Assembly: GCA_934167685.1 (NCBI GenBank)
Contig: CAKPLQ010000003.1
Coordinates: 1-64,000 of the forward strand
DNA from: an uncultured Clostridia bacterium
Lineage (GTDB): Bacteria; Bacillota; Clostridia; TANB77; CAG-508
DNA length: 64,000 bases
Reading direction: 5' to 3'
The position numbers and the translations under genes are program-made. The notes under the pieces were generated by a model. It ran no database searches and was not told the DNA's origin. It was given only the letters and a program-made list of their open reading frames with translations. Below are positions 1 through 8,664 of the stretch, piece by piece. How positions within the stretch are numbered: position 1 is the first letter of the stretch; the number at the start of each line of letters is the position of its first letter.

Positions 1-6
1 AAAATA

Positions 7-37
7 TTAGCACTAAACTATAAAAATTTAGTGCTAA
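7..37. terminator. Bidirectional terminator hairpin after the histidine kinase gene
   Basis: An 11-bp stem (TTAGCACTAAA pairing with TTTAGTGCTAA) with a 9-nt loop is flanked by A/T runs. It lies at the 3' end of the leftward kinase gene, whose stop overlaps it. Confidence 0.75.
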
Positions 38-1287
38 TAAATAAAATTTTTTAAGACATTTTCAAAAATGATTGACACCATATATTTAATCTCAAATTTT
101 GTTCCATTCTCATTTTCAGAAGAACAAATTATATAGCCATTATCTCTTTCAATAATACTTTTAGCAAGAGCTAAACCAATTCCGACACTATCACTAGAGG
201 AATTTTGTCCTTTATAAAAACGTTCAAAAATATGTTTAATATCTTTAGAATTAATGCCACAACCCTCATCTTGTATAACTATTTTAGTATAAAAATTATT
301 TTGTTCATAACTAATATAAATATTTTTATTTTCTGGTGTATGTTCAATGCAGTTCTTTACTATATTAGTTATAGCCTCTAATTGCCAATTGTAGTCTCCT
401 ATAAAAAATACATTTTTGTTATTAGTATTAACAATTATATTTTGTTGTTTTATGTCTAATGGAATAGCAAGATTTTGAATAACATTATTAATTAGTTCTT
501 GAACATTAATTTCTTGTGTTTTAAAAATAGCTGTTCCTGAATCCAATTTAGACAATTTCAATAATGAAATAACAAGCCAATTTATCCATTCAACCTGCCT
601 ACTAATCTCGTGTATAAATTCCTGTCTAGTGTTATCATCCATCTGTGGATTTTCTCTTATATTATCTAGCATTATAGAAATTGAAGTTAATGGAGTCTTT
701 AATTGATGAGAAATATCTTCCAAAGAAGTTTGCAAAACATTTTTATCCTTATCTGAAGTTTCTGCTTGTTCTTTAAGCATTACCGTTATTTTATACAATT
801 CGTTACTTAAATTACTCAATTCATTTTCTGTATTTTTTTCTATATTAAGATTATAATTTCCTTTATTAATTTCTTCTATATAATTAATAATACTCTCTAT
901 TTTTCTATTTTGTTTATTTTGATACATAAGGATTACAACAATAATTAAAATTGCAAATATTGCATTACTAATTATGCTATTTATAATCATTTCTTGCTTT
1001 TGGTTTTGAAGTTCATTTATTGCCTGAACTTTATTTACATCAATACCAAATTTTTTTAAGATTTCTTCTCCCTTTTCGCTTGAACTATTTCCATTTAATA
1101 TTTTTAAAATTTCCTCATTATCAACATCAGGATATGCTTGCGTTATCTCTCCTATAATATTGGAAATAACACCATTAATTTTATCTTGATATTTCTTATT
1201 ATATTTAAAAATGATTGCGCAATTTCCTATTTCAACTGCTATAGTTATTATTAAAATTATACACACTAATTTTATTTTTTCTCTCAT
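34..1287 (-). CDS. Membrane sensor histidine kinase
   Basis: A two-component sensor kinase of 417 residues. Two membrane helices (about 6-26 and 103-122) bracket an extracytoplasmic sensor of about 75 residues. A HAMP-like linker follows, then a HisKA domain with phospho-acceptor His194 (DISHQLKTPL) and a HATPase_c domain with N box (IVKNCIEHTPENK), G1 (DEGCGI) and G2 (GIGLALAKSII). It should autophosphorylate in response to an envelope signal and pass phosphate to the regulator encoded just upstream, whose stop overlaps this start by four bases. No transporter gene is adjacent inside the window, so the signal is not apparent. The family is certain; the specific role is unknown. Confidence 0.93.
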   Translation of the reverse strand: MREKIKLVCIILIITIAVEIGNCAIIFKYNKKYQDKINGVISNIIGEITQAYPDVDNEEILKILNGNSSSEKGEEILKKFGIDVNKVQAINELQNQKQEMIINSIISNAIFAILIIVVILMYQNKQNRKIESIINYIEEINKGNYNLNIEKNTENELSNLSNELYKITVMLKEQAETSDKDKNVLQTSLEDISHQLKTPLTSISIMLDNIRENPQMDDNTRQEFIHEISRQVEWINWLVISLLKLSKLDSGTAIFKTQEINVQELINNVIQNLAIPLDIKQQNIIVNTNNKNVFFIGDYNWQLEAITNIVKNCIEHTPENKNIYISYEQNNFYTKIVIQDEGCGINSKDIKHIFERFYKGQNSSSDSVGIGLALAKSIIERDNGYIICSSENENGTKFEIKYMVSIIFENVLKNFIY

Positions 1288-1961
1288 TGTTCAACCACCT
1301 TATATCCTATCCCTCTAACAGTTTGAATAAATTTTCCATCTTTATCATCTAATTTATTTCTTATTCTTTTTATATAAACTGTAAGTGTATTATCATTTAC
1401 AAAATTTCCTGCTATGTCCCAAATTTTATCTAATATTTGCTCTCTTGTAACCAATATGCCTTTGTTAGAAACCAACATAAATAATATTTTATATTCAAGT
1501 CCTGTAAATGTAATCTCTTTTCCATCTTTATATACTAATAACTTGCTATTATCAATAATTATATTCCCACATTTTATTTGAACTTCATTAATTTCCTCAT
1601 GATAATATCTTCGCAATACACTTTTTATTCTTGAAATTAATTCTCTGGTTCTAAATGGCTTTATTATATAATCATCTGCTCCCATATCTAACCCTTGAAC
1701 AACATTTGACTCTTCATCTTTGGCTGTTAAAAATATAACTGGTACATCTCCTAAATTTTTAACATATTTACATATTTCATAGCCATCTCCATCTGGTAAT
1801 GAAATATCCAGTAAATATAGGTCAAATTTTCTTTTTTTTATCTTTGTCTTTGCCATTACAATATTTTGCGCAGTTTCAACCTCAAACTTTTCCTGTTCTA
1901 ATGAATATTTCAATCCTTTAGTTATTGTTTCATTATCTTCTACTAATAATATTTTTTGCAT
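1284..1961 (-). CDS. OmpR/PhoB-family response regulator
   Basis: A DNA-binding response regulator of 225 residues, partner of the kinase that follows with a 4-base overlap. The receiver domain occupies residues 1-120 with acidic pocket (LLVEDN), phosphorylation site Asp52 (LLDISLPDGDGYE) and the conserved Lys in the MGADDYIIKPF motif. A C-terminal winged helix ends with IRGIGYKV-type residues (TVRGIGYKVVEQ). Upstream is AT-rich spacer shared with the divergent DUF1064 gene. Target genes cannot be deduced. Confidence 0.94.
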   Translation of the reverse strand: MQKILLVEDNETITKGLKYSLEQEKFEVETAQNIVMAKTKIKKRKFDLYLLDISLPDGDGYEICKYVKNLGDVPVIFLTAKDEESNVVQGLDMGADDYIIKPFRTRELISRIKSVLRRYYHEEINEVQIKCGNIIIDNSKLLVYKDGKEITFTGLEYKILFMLVSNKGILVTREQILDKIWDIAGNFVNDNTLTVYIKRIRNKLDDKDGKFIQTVRGIGYKVVEQ

Positions 1962-2088
1962 AGCTTCACTTCCTACTCTTATTATACATATTTTTATATA
2001 AAATGCAAATTTTTTTCAATAATACTTTTACTTTTTAATTTTTTATTATATAATCTGTTTTAGAAATTAAATGAAAGGATTGCAAAAG

Positions 2089-2439
2089 ATGGAACATTGG
2101 AGTGTAGAAGATTATAAAAATTTTACAAATAACAAAATTAAAAAAACAAAATATAGAGCTAATAAAACTTCTGTAGATGGTCATACTTTTGATAGCCAAA
2201 AAGAAGCAGATTATTATTGCCAACTAAAATTAAAATTACAAGCTAAAGAAATTAACGGATTTTGTTTGCAACCAACTTTTATGTTAGCACCAGGTCTAAA
2301 ATATAAAGCTGATTTTATTGTTTTTAATACGGATAGTACTTATGATGTTATTGATGTAAAAGGAGTTAGAACTAAAGAATATATTACCAAAAAGAAGGTT
2401 TTTGAAGATAAGTATAATATGAAAATCATAGAAATTTAA
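2089..2439 (+). CDS. DUF1064 protein (nuclease-like fold), chromosomal copy
   Basis: A protein of about 116 residues related to phage DUF1064 proteins, which resemble small PD-(D/E)xK-type nucleases. Visible features are a Lys/Asn-rich start, FDSQKEADYY, LQP.FML, KADFIVF and a C-terminal DVKG...T..F..KKKVFEDKY block. ATG at 2089 is chosen because AAAGGA lies about 10 bases upstream; an in-frame ATG at 2071 has no such site. It stands alone outside the prophage and is probably a remnant or capture of phage DNA. The prophage has its own DUF1064 gene at 46816-47146. Activity is inferred only from the family. Confidence 0.75.
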   Translation: MEHWSVEDYKNFTNNKIKKTKYRANKTSVDGHTFDSQKEADYYCQLKLKLQAKEINGFCLQPTFMLAPGLKYKADFIVFNTDSTYDVIDVKGVRTKEYITKKKVFEDKYNMKIIEI

Positions 2440-2472
2440 AAAGTGCAATCCCTATAAGGTTGCACTTTTTTC
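2440..2472. terminator. Bidirectional intrinsic terminator between convergent genes
   Basis: AAAGTGCAA pairs with TTGCACTTT, followed by a T-run on the + strand and preceded by A residues. It separates the convergent DUF1064 and glycosyltransferase genes. Confidence 0.85.
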
Positions 2473-2480
2473 GTTAAACT

Positions 2481-3191
2481 TTACTTTTCCACGGAATTAT
2501 CTTCTTGCAGTATATCTGTTTTATCTTGTTCTGTAATAACCTTGTATTTAACCATTTTATCTAAAACTTGAATTTGTCTTTGTTTTGCCAAACCTAAATG
2601 TTTAGTTGGACAATATGCCGAAGGGGCATTAGGTATTCCAGCTAACATACTCGCCTCATTTCTATTCATCTCTTTGGGCTCTTTACCATAATAGCCTTCT
2701 GACGCATCTTTTACACAATAATAGCCATCTCCAAAATAACTTGTATTTAAATACAATTCTAAAATAGTATCTTTATCACAATTTTTTTCTATCTCATATG
2801 CCATAAACAATTCTGCTACTTTTCTTAATGCAGACTTTTCTTGAGTGAAATAAATATTTTTTGCTAACTGTTGTGTTATTGTACTTCCTCCCTCTTGTAA
2901 TTCCCAAGATTTTATATTCACAAAAACTGCTCTTGTTATTGCAATCAAATCTATTGGACCATGCTCATAAAACCTTCTGTCTTCTACTGCAATTACAGCA
3001 TTTTTATAAAACTCTGGCATGTCTTTTAATTCAGTATAATTTTCTTTAGCTTTTATTTCAGCCACTTTGTCTGCTATATTTGTTTTTTCAAGTACTTCTT
3101 TGTATATTTTGTGTCCTTTATATGCTAGTATTCCTCCTGCTATCAGTATTACAGTTATTATTAGTAATAATAATCTTCTTATTAATTTCAT
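2481..3191 (-). CDS. Monofunctional peptidoglycan glycosyltransferase (GT51)
   Basis: It polymerises lipid II into glycan strands at the outer membrane face. The protein has 236 residues, one N-terminal membrane anchor (about 5-24) and a single GT51 domain. The catalytic Glu region EDRRFYEHGPIDL lies near residue 72, followed by GGSTITQQLAKN and the second catalytic block ELYLNTSYFGDGYY. There is no transpeptidase domain, so it is the MtgA-like short form rather than a class A PBP. It follows the undecaprenol kinase gene, which fits a cell-wall lipid-cycle setting. Confidence 0.9.
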   Translation of the reverse strand: MKLIRRLLLLIITVILIAGGILAYKGHKIYKEVLEKTNIADKVAEIKAKENYTELKDMPEFYKNAVIAVEDRRFYEHGPIDLIAITRAVFVNIKSWELQEGGSTITQQLAKNIYFTQEKSALRKVAELFMAYEIEKNCDKDTILELYLNTSYFGDGYYCVKDASEGYYGKEPKEMNRNEASMLAGIPNAPSAYCPTKHLGLAKQRQIQVLDKMVKYKVITEQDKTDILQEDNSVEK

Positions 3192-3237
3192 AATTAGTAC
3201 ATCCTTTTTTATTTTTAATTATACTTTTTAATTGTGA

Positions 3238-3609
3238 CTAAAAAGTGACAATTTTCGGAATAAATATTATTGCTCCAATTATTACTGCGCCAATTGCTAA
3301 AGTTAATACCGCTCCAGCAGCAATATCTTTAGCTAATTTGGCTTGTGGATTTTTTTGAGGACTTACCATATCTACAACAGTCTCTATGGCTGTATTAAAT
3401 AATTCTGCTGATATTACCATTACAATTGTTATGATTATAATACACCATTCGATTTTACTTAATTTTAAAAATATACCTAAGGCAATGACTATTGCCATTG
3501 CCAATACATGTATTTTCATATTTCTTTCAGTTTTAAATGAAGAAATAACACCTTCTATTGCATATTTAAAACTGTTTATCATTTTTTTATATTCTTGTTT
3601 TGGATTCAT
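3238..3609 (-). CDS. dgkA: Undecaprenol/diacylglycerol kinase (DgkA family)
   Basis: An integral membrane kinase of 123 residues with the family signature ELFNTAIETVVDMVS, an N-terminal amphipathic segment (EGVISSFKTERNMKIH) and three membrane helices. In Gram-positive bacteria this family phosphorylates undecaprenol and so recycles the wall-lipid carrier. It lies 15 bases downstream of the second acetate kinase gene and upstream of the glycosyltransferase, probably in the same transcript. Confidence 0.9.
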   Translation of the reverse strand: MNPKQEYKKMINSFKYAIEGVISSFKTERNMKIHVLAMAIVIALGIFLKLSKIEWCIIIITIVMVISAELFNTAIETVVDMVSPQKNPQAKLAKDIAAGAVLTLAIGAVIIGAIIFIPKIVTF

Positions 3610-3624
3610 ATTCTCTCCTTAACA

Positions 3625-4815
3625 TTATTTTACTAATCTTTCTGTTTCTTTTGCTATCATTAATTCTTCGTTTGTTGGAACTACATAAACTTTTATCTTA
3701 GAATCTGGTGTAGAAATTTCTTTTTCTTCTCCTCTCATGTTGTTTGCATCAACATCAACTTTTACTCCCATAAATTCTAATTTTTCACAAATTCCTCTTC
3801 TTATGTTTATTTGGTTTTCTCCAACTCCACCTGTAAATACAATATAATCTACTCCATTCATTGCAACTGCATATTTAGCAATATATGATGCAATTTCATA
3901 TTTAAATTTTTCAATTGCTATTGCAGCTCTTTCATTATCCCCATAAGATGCTGCTTCTATTTCTCTAAAGTCTGGAGCTAATCCTGATATTCCTTGTACT
4001 CCTGATTTTTTGTTTAATACACTTTCAGCTTCTTCTGCTGTCCATCCTTCTTTTTTCATTAAGAATGTTACTACTGATGGGTCTAAATCTCCAGAACGTG
4101 TTACCATTGGAATTCCTGCAAGTGGTGTTAAGCCCATACTTGTGTCAACTGATTTTCCACCTTGAACAGCACATATACTTGAACCTTGTCCTAAATGACA
4201 TGTAACTATTTTTAAATCTTCTACATTTTTTCCAACTATTTCTGCCAATCTTTGTGATACATACATATGTGAAGTTCCATGGAATCCATATTTTCTAATT
4301 CCATATTTTTCGTAATATTCATATGGTATTGGATAAATATATCTCTCTTTTGGCATTGTTTGATGGAATGCAGTATCAAATACTCCTACCATTGGTTTTC
4401 CTGGCATTACTTTTTGGCATGCTTCTATTCCAATAATTCCTGCTGGATTGTGTAATGGTGCTAAATCGATACATTCTTTTAGAACTTTTACAACTTCATC
4501 TGTAATAATTACTGATTGATTGATTTTTTCTCCACCATGTACTAATCTATGTCCAATTGCAGATATTTCATCTAAACTATCTATTACTTTATATTCTGGA
4601 TTTATTAATTGTTTTAATGTAAAGTCTACTGCTTCTTCATGTGTTTTTGCTGGATGTTGTATTTCAATTTTTTGTCCGTTTACTTTATGAGTTATAAATG
4701 CTTCATCTTCTCCTATTCTCTCATATTTTCCAGAAGCTAAAACTTCTTCTGTTTCCATATTTATTAATTGATATTTTAGTGATGAACTACCACAATTTAA
4801 TACTAATACTTTCAT
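3625..4815 (-). CDS. ackA: Acetate kinase, second tandem copy
   Basis: Converts acetyl phosphate plus ADP to acetate plus ATP. At 396 residues it is full length for AckA. The N-terminal phosphate-binding strand VLNCGSSSLKYQ, the LVHGGEKIN, VFDTAFHQTMP and FHGTSH motifs and the C-terminal FTGGVGEN and VPTNEELMIA motifs are all present. It is a clear paralogue of the neighbouring gene 15 bases upstream. One difference is MVTRSGDLDPS in place of the usual MGTRSGDLDPS in the active-site loop. Both copies lie in the pta transcript. The substrate could be another short-chain acyl phosphate. Confidence 0.94.
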   Translation of the reverse strand: MKVLVLNCGSSSLKYQLINMETEEVLASGKYERIGEDEAFITHKVNGQKIEIQHPAKTHEEAVDFTLKQLINPEYKVIDSLDEISAIGHRLVHGGEKINQSVIITDEVVKVLKECIDLAPLHNPAGIIGIEACQKVMPGKPMVGVFDTAFHQTMPKERYIYPIPYEYYEKYGIRKYGFHGTSHMYVSQRLAEIVGKNVEDLKIVTCHLGQGSSICAVQGGKSVDTSMGLTPLAGIPMVTRSGDLDPSVVTFLMKKEGWTAEEAESVLNKKSGVQGISGLAPDFREIEAASYGDNERAAIAIEKFKYEIASYIAKYAVAMNGVDYIVFTGGVGENQINIRRGICEKLEFMGVKVDVDANNMRGEEKEISTPDSKIKVYVVPTNEELMIAKETERLVK

Positions 4816-4830
4816 TTTTCATTTTCCTTT

Positions 4831-6027
4831 CTAATTTCTTTTAATAATTTTTTCAGTTTCTTTTGCTATCATAAGTTCCTCATTTGTTGGAACCACATAG
4901 ACTTTTACTTTAGATTCTGGTGTAGAAATTTCTGCTTCTTCTCCTCTTGCCAAATTAGCTTTTCCTGAAATTTCAACTCCTAAAAATTCTAAATACTTAC
5001 AAATTTCACTTCTTGAATACGGTGATTTTTCGCCTACTCCAGCAGTAAATGTTATAACATCTATTCCTTCCATTGCAACTGCACATTTCGCAATATATCC
5101 AGCAATTGCATAATGGTAAGCATCAAGTGCTAATTTTGCCTGTTTTCCTCCTGCCAAAGCTTCAGCCTCAATATCTCTAAAATCTACTGAAACCATTGAC
5201 ATTCCAAATACTCCAGATTCTTTATTCAAAATTGTTTCAGCTTCTTCTGCTGTCCATCCTTCTTTTTTCATTAAATATGTTACTACTGATGGATCCAAAT
5301 CTCCAGAACGCGTTCCCATCGGAATTCCACCCAGTGGTGTTAATCCCATACTTGTTTCAACTGAGTTTCCATTTTTTATAGCACAGATACTTGCTCCTTG
5401 CCCTAAATGGCAATTTACTATTTTTAAATCTTCAATATTTTTTCCACTTATCTCTGCTACTCTGTTTGCAACATATTGATGTGAAGTACCATGGAACCCA
5501 TATTTTCTTACATGATATTTTTCATAATATTCATATGGTATTGGATAAATGTATTTTTCTTTTGATATAGTTTGATGAAATGCTGTATCAAATACTGCTA
5601 CCATTGGTTTATTCGGAATAACTTTTTTACATGCTTCTATTCCTAATACTGCTGCTGGGTTATGCAAAGGAGCCAATTCTTCATTATCTTTTATTCCCTG
5701 TATAACTTCATCAGTTATTAAAACTGCATCTTTAAATCTTTCTCCGCCATGTACTACTCTATGCCCTATTGCATCTAATTCATCTAAAGATTTAAAAATA
5801 CCATATACTTCACTTGTCAATCTATTCATAACAAATTGAATTGCCTTTTCATGATTTTTTGCAGGGTGTTCAAATTTATGCTTTATTCCATTTACTTTAT
5901 GCGTCAAAAATGCACCTGCTTGTCCTACTCTTTCGTAATTACCTTTTACTAGCATTTCCCCTGTATCTGTATCAATTACTTGATACTTTAAAGATGAACT
6001 GCCTGAATTTAATACTAATATTTTCAT
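4831..6027 (-). CDS. ackA: Acetate kinase, first tandem copy
   Basis: The second step of the Pta-AckA acetate/ATP pathway. The protein has 398 residues with intact motifs VLNSGSSSLKYQ, VVHGGERFK, FDTAFHQTIS, FHGTSHQYV, MGTRSGDLDPS and FTAGVGEKS. GGAGGG sits at good distance from the ATG. It lies 15 bases downstream of pta. The second kinase gene follows immediately, so this is a tandem duplication with both copies apparently functional. Confidence 0.95.
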   Translation of the reverse strand: MKILVLNSGSSSLKYQVIDTDTGEMLVKGNYERVGQAGAFLTHKVNGIKHKFEHPAKNHEKAIQFVMNRLTSEVYGIFKSLDELDAIGHRVVHGGERFKDAVLITDEVIQGIKDNEELAPLHNPAAVLGIEACKKVIPNKPMVAVFDTAFHQTISKEKYIYPIPYEYYEKYHVRKYGFHGTSHQYVANRVAEISGKNIEDLKIVNCHLGQGASICAIKNGNSVETSMGLTPLGGIPMGTRSGDLDPSVVTYLMKKEGWTAEEAETILNKESGVFGMSMVSVDFRDIEAEALAGGKQAKLALDAYHYAIAGYIAKCAVAMEGIDVITFTAGVGEKSPYSRSEICKYLEFLGVEISGKANLARGEEAEISTPESKVKVYVVPTNEELMIAKETEKIIKRN

Positions 6028-6042
6028 ATAATCCCTCCAGGT

Positions 6043-7041
6043 TTATTTTTGTTGAGCTTGTACTGCCGTTATTGCAACAACTCCAGCAACATCTTCACTA
6101 TTACATCCTCTTGATAAATCATTTACTGGTTTTGCAATTCCTTGGCAAAGTGGTCCATAAGCTTCTGCTTTTGCTAATCTTTGAACTAGTTTATATCCAA
6201 TGTTTCCAGCTCCCAAATCTGGAAATACTAATACATTTGCTTCTCCTTTTAATGGACTTCCTTTTGCTTTAAACTCTGCTACTTCTGGAACTATTGCTGC
6301 ATCTAGTTGTAATTCTCCATCAACTAATAAGTTTGGTTCTTTTTCTTTTACTAATTTAGTTGCTTCTATTACTTTTTCTGTTGATGCAGAATGTGCACTT
6401 CCATAAGTTGAATATGATAACATTGCAACTTTTGGTTCTTTTCCTACTAATTGTTCAAAGCTTTTACTTGATGATATTGCTATTTCTGATAATTTTTCTG
6501 AGTCTGGCTCCTCATTTAATCCGCTATCTGCAAATATAAATGTTCCATTTTCTCCATATTTGCAATCTGGTACTACCATTACAAAAAATGCTGATACTAA
6601 TTTGGTTCCTGGTGCTGTTTTTAATATTTGTAATGCTGGTCTTAGTGTATCTGATGTTGAATGTGCTGCTCCTGATACAAGTCCATCTGCTTCATCTAAT
6701 TTTACCATCATCATTCCATAATATACTGGCTCTAGTACTAATTGGCTTGCTTGCTCTTCTGTCATTCCTTTTGCTTTTCTTAATTCATAAAGCTCTTCTG
6801 CATATCTTTTTGTTTCATTTGATTTTGCTGGGTCTATAATTTTTGTTTCTCCTAAATCAATGTTTTTTTCTTGTGCTAATTTTCTAACTTCTTCTTCATT
6901 TCCTATTAGTATTACTTTTGCATATCCTTCTTCCTTTATTATTTGCGCTGCTTCTAATATTCTTGCATCTGTTGCTTCTGGTAATACTATTGTTTTTATT
7001 TCTTGTTTTGCTCTTTGTTTTATTTGTTCTATGAATGACAT
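6043..7041 (-). CDS. pta: Phosphate acetyltransferase
   Basis: Transfers the acetyl group of acetyl-CoA to phosphate. From the ATG at 7041 (MSFIEQIKQRAKQ) the protein has 332 residues, the usual length for the short single-domain form; a longer upstream reading begins at 7107 but is poorly conserved in character. The PTA_PTB motifs include LPEATDARIL, GLVSGAAHSTSDTLRPALQ, FADSGLNEEP, MLSYSTYGSA and VFPDLGAGNIGYKLVQR. It is the first gene of a leftward pta-ackA-ackA-dgkA-GT51 run. Confidence 0.94.
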   Translation of the reverse strand: MSFIEQIKQRAKQEIKTIVLPEATDARILEAAQIIKEEGYAKVILIGNEEEVRKLAQEKNIDLGETKIIDPAKSNETKRYAEELYELRKAKGMTEEQASQLVLEPVYYGMMMVKLDEADGLVSGAAHSTSDTLRPALQILKTAPGTKLVSAFFVMVVPDCKYGENGTFIFADSGLNEEPDSEKLSEIAISSSKSFEQLVGKEPKVAMLSYSTYGSAHSASTEKVIEATKLVKEKEPNLLVDGELQLDAAIVPEVAEFKAKGSPLKGEANVLVFPDLGAGNIGYKLVQRLAKAEAYGPLCQGIAKPVNDLSRGCNSEDVAGVVAITAVQAQQK

Positions 7042-7126
7042 TTTTCTATCATTTCCTTTCTTATTTTTTTCATTTCCTACTATATCATACTCTCTGAAAA
7101 AAGACAATATTTTTTTCGTTTTTGTA

Positions 7127-7155
7127 TTGACTTATTTACTCTATTACAGTATACT
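7127..7155 (+). promoter_or_regulatory. Sigma-70-type promoter for the coiled-coil gene
   Basis: TTGACT and TATACT are separated by 17 bases, facing the gene at 7227. An AGGAGGTG ribosome site follows at 7213-7220. Confidence 0.65.
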
Positions 7156-7226
7156 ATTTTTGTTGATTCAAATATTTTTTATTTCAATTTTTTCAAACTT
7201 TTTTTATATTTTAGGAGGTGATTTAT

Positions 7227-7628
7227 ATGTCTAATAATGATATTACATTAGCAACTATTTATAACTTTATGGTAGACAAATTTGAACAAATCGATAAAAA
7301 GTTCGAACAAATTGACAGAAAATTCGAACAGATTGATACGAGATTTGAACAAATTGACAAAAGGCTTGACTCTATCGATGCCAGAATTACAAGATTGGCA
7401 GCTGACAATGAAGAAGCTCATGATAAACTTTCAGAAAGAATTACATTATGTACAAATGCTATCCTTAGGTTAGAACAAGCATTTAACGATAAAATCTCTA
7501 TTTTATTTGATGCAGAACAAGCTAACCGCGAACGTACTGCTACTTTAAGCTTACAAACTACACAACTTTTTGAAAATCAGGAAAAATTAAAGATAAGAGT
7601 CAGTGTTTTAGAAAAGAAAGTTGTTTAA
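7227..7628 (+). CDS. Small coiled-coil protein with heptad repeats
   Basis: A soluble protein of 133 residues with no recognised catalytic motif. Residues about 19-46 contain four successive 7-residue units of the type FEQIDKK, then KRLDSIDARI, and the rest also reads as coiled coil. ATG at 7227 is preferred because AGGAGGTG lies just upstream; a GTG nine bases earlier is inside the ribosome site. It has its own promoter and terminator, so it is monocistronic. Such short FEQID-repeat proteins are common and uncharacterised in Clostridia. An oligomeric scaffold is only a guess. Confidence 0.8.
   Translation: MSNNDITLATIYNFMVDKFEQIDKKFEQIDRKFEQIDTRFEQIDKRLDSIDARITRLAADNEEAHDKLSERITLCTNAILRLEQAFNDKISILFDAEQANRERTATLSLQTTQLFENQEKLKIRVSVLEKKVV
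7281..7364 (+). repeat. Four tandem 21-bp coding repeats
   Basis: Four consecutive 21-base units (7281, 7302, 7323, 7344) encode FEQIDKK-type heptads. The units differ mostly at third codon positions, suggesting an old, selected expansion. Confidence 0.85.
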
Positions 7629-7645
7629 TATCTATTTTCAATAAA

Positions 7646-7688
7646 GAAAAATCCCTTACGTTTTATCAATTCCGTAAAGGGATTTTTT
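7646..7688. terminator. Bidirectional terminator
   Basis: AAAATCCCTTACG pairs with CGTAAAGGGATTTT around a short loop, with A- and T-runs on the two sides. It lies between the convergent coiled-coil and GerQ-like genes. Confidence 0.85.
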
Positions 7689-7696
7689 CTTATTAT

Positions 7697-8074
7697 TTAA
7701 AAATTAGGCATACCAGGTGCTTGGTAATATCTATTATTATTCATCATGCTTGCATTCATTGTGCCATAAAATCCTGTTGTAGAAATTGTAATAAACTTTA
7801 TTGCGTAAATATCACAATAAACTAAACTATCATTTTCAAATGAACGTAACAATATGTAGCTTGCACCTACATCTTCAAGAATTCCTATTCTATCTGTCAT
7901 TGTGTTTGTTCCTATTAAAAACTCTACTCTCATCAATTTTCCTATTTGTTCTCTTAAAAATGCAGGAGTATAAATTGGATTTGTTAATATCTCTGGTGAA
8001 TTTTGATCAATATTTACATTTCTGTTTTCTCCCTTAAGTTCTCTTTTGTCTTGGCTTTCTTCCATATTTGCCAT
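7697..8074 (-). CDS. GerQ-like spore coat protein
   Basis: A protein of about 125 residues. The central region (IYTPAFLREQIGKLMRVEF, then LIGTNTMTDRIGILEDVG, SYILLRS, VYCDIYAIKFITI) resembles the GerQ/YwdL coat family, which in Bacillus is crosslinked into the coat and needed to localise the cortex hydrolase CwlJ. The C-terminus is Asn/Met/Tyr rich. The hydrolase gene lies directly upstream, matching the known gerQ-cwlJ partnership. ATG at 8074 is taken because GGAAGGTG lies at proper spacing. Family assignment is by pattern, not by search. Confidence 0.65.
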   Translation of the reverse strand: MANMEESQDKRELKGENRNVNIDQNSPEILTNPIYTPAFLREQIGKLMRVEFLIGTNTMTDRIGILEDVGASYILLRSFENDSLVYCDIYAIKFITISTTGFYGTMNASMMNNNRYYQAPGMPNF

Positions 8075-8100
8075 TATAAAACACACCTTCCTTTCCGTTT

Positions 8101-8547
8101 TTAGGTTTGTGCATATTTAGAAGTAGGTCTATAAAAGCAATGATTTCCTAACCTTGTATGCAAGGTTCCTGAGCCGTTACTTGGAAAAGTAGAAGCACAA
8201 GTAGGTCTAAATGGATTTAAATACCACAAGCATTCACCAATTTCATTAAGAATATTCCCTGCTAGTGCCCAATCAGCTACTTGATAATGAATATCTGTTG
8301 GATTCATGTTATAAATCGTTTGAGGATTGTATGTTCCATTTATTGTTTCTCTTACACAATCAAATTGACCAGGTTGAAAGATAATATTCCTAATGTTTCC
8401 ACCTTGAGATACTCTTGAATATTCTCCCTCTGGTGTTTTTACTCTATTCATAATTACTGTTAATGCTGCTTTCATTCCATTGTCTCCTTCTCCCCCAGCT
8501 TCACATTGTGCAATTCTTGCTAATAATTCCCTTTCTGAATATGCCAC
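8101..8547 (-). CDS. CwlJ/SleB-type spore cortex hydrolase
   Basis: A cell-wall hydrolase of about 148 residues made of one Hydrolase_2 domain. It starts SERELLARIAQCEAGGEG (catalytic Glu region), followed by AALTVIMNRV, FQPGQFDCV and a C-terminal GNHCFYRP motif. The length and lack of signal peptide or peptidoglycan-binding domain fit CwlJ rather than SleB. GTG at 8547 is favoured because AGAGGTGAT precedes it. It would degrade spore cortex during germination, with the GerQ-like partner downstream. Confidence 0.82.
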   Translation of the reverse strand: MAYSERELLARIAQCEAGGEGDNGMKAALTVIMNRVKTPEGEYSRVSQGGNIRNIIFQPGQFDCVRETINGTYNPQTIYNMNPTDIHYQVADWALAGNILNEIGECLWYLNPFRPTCASTFPSNGSGTLHTRLGNHCFYRPTSKYAQT

Positions 8548-8627
8548 TTTTATCACCTCTTGTTTAATAATATGCATTTGTTTTAAAAGTGTGATAATTT
8601 TTTCGAGTTTTTTTACATCACGGAAAA

Positions 8628-8659
8628 ATCCCTTAAGTGAGTATACTCACTTAAGGGAT
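8628..8659 (-). terminator. Perfect 32-bp palindromic terminator
   Basis: A perfect 16-bp inverted repeat (ATCCCTTAAGTGAGTA and its complement) without spacer, followed on the minus strand by TTTTT. It ends the gene at 8665. Confidence 0.85.
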
Positions 8660-8664
8660 ATGTG

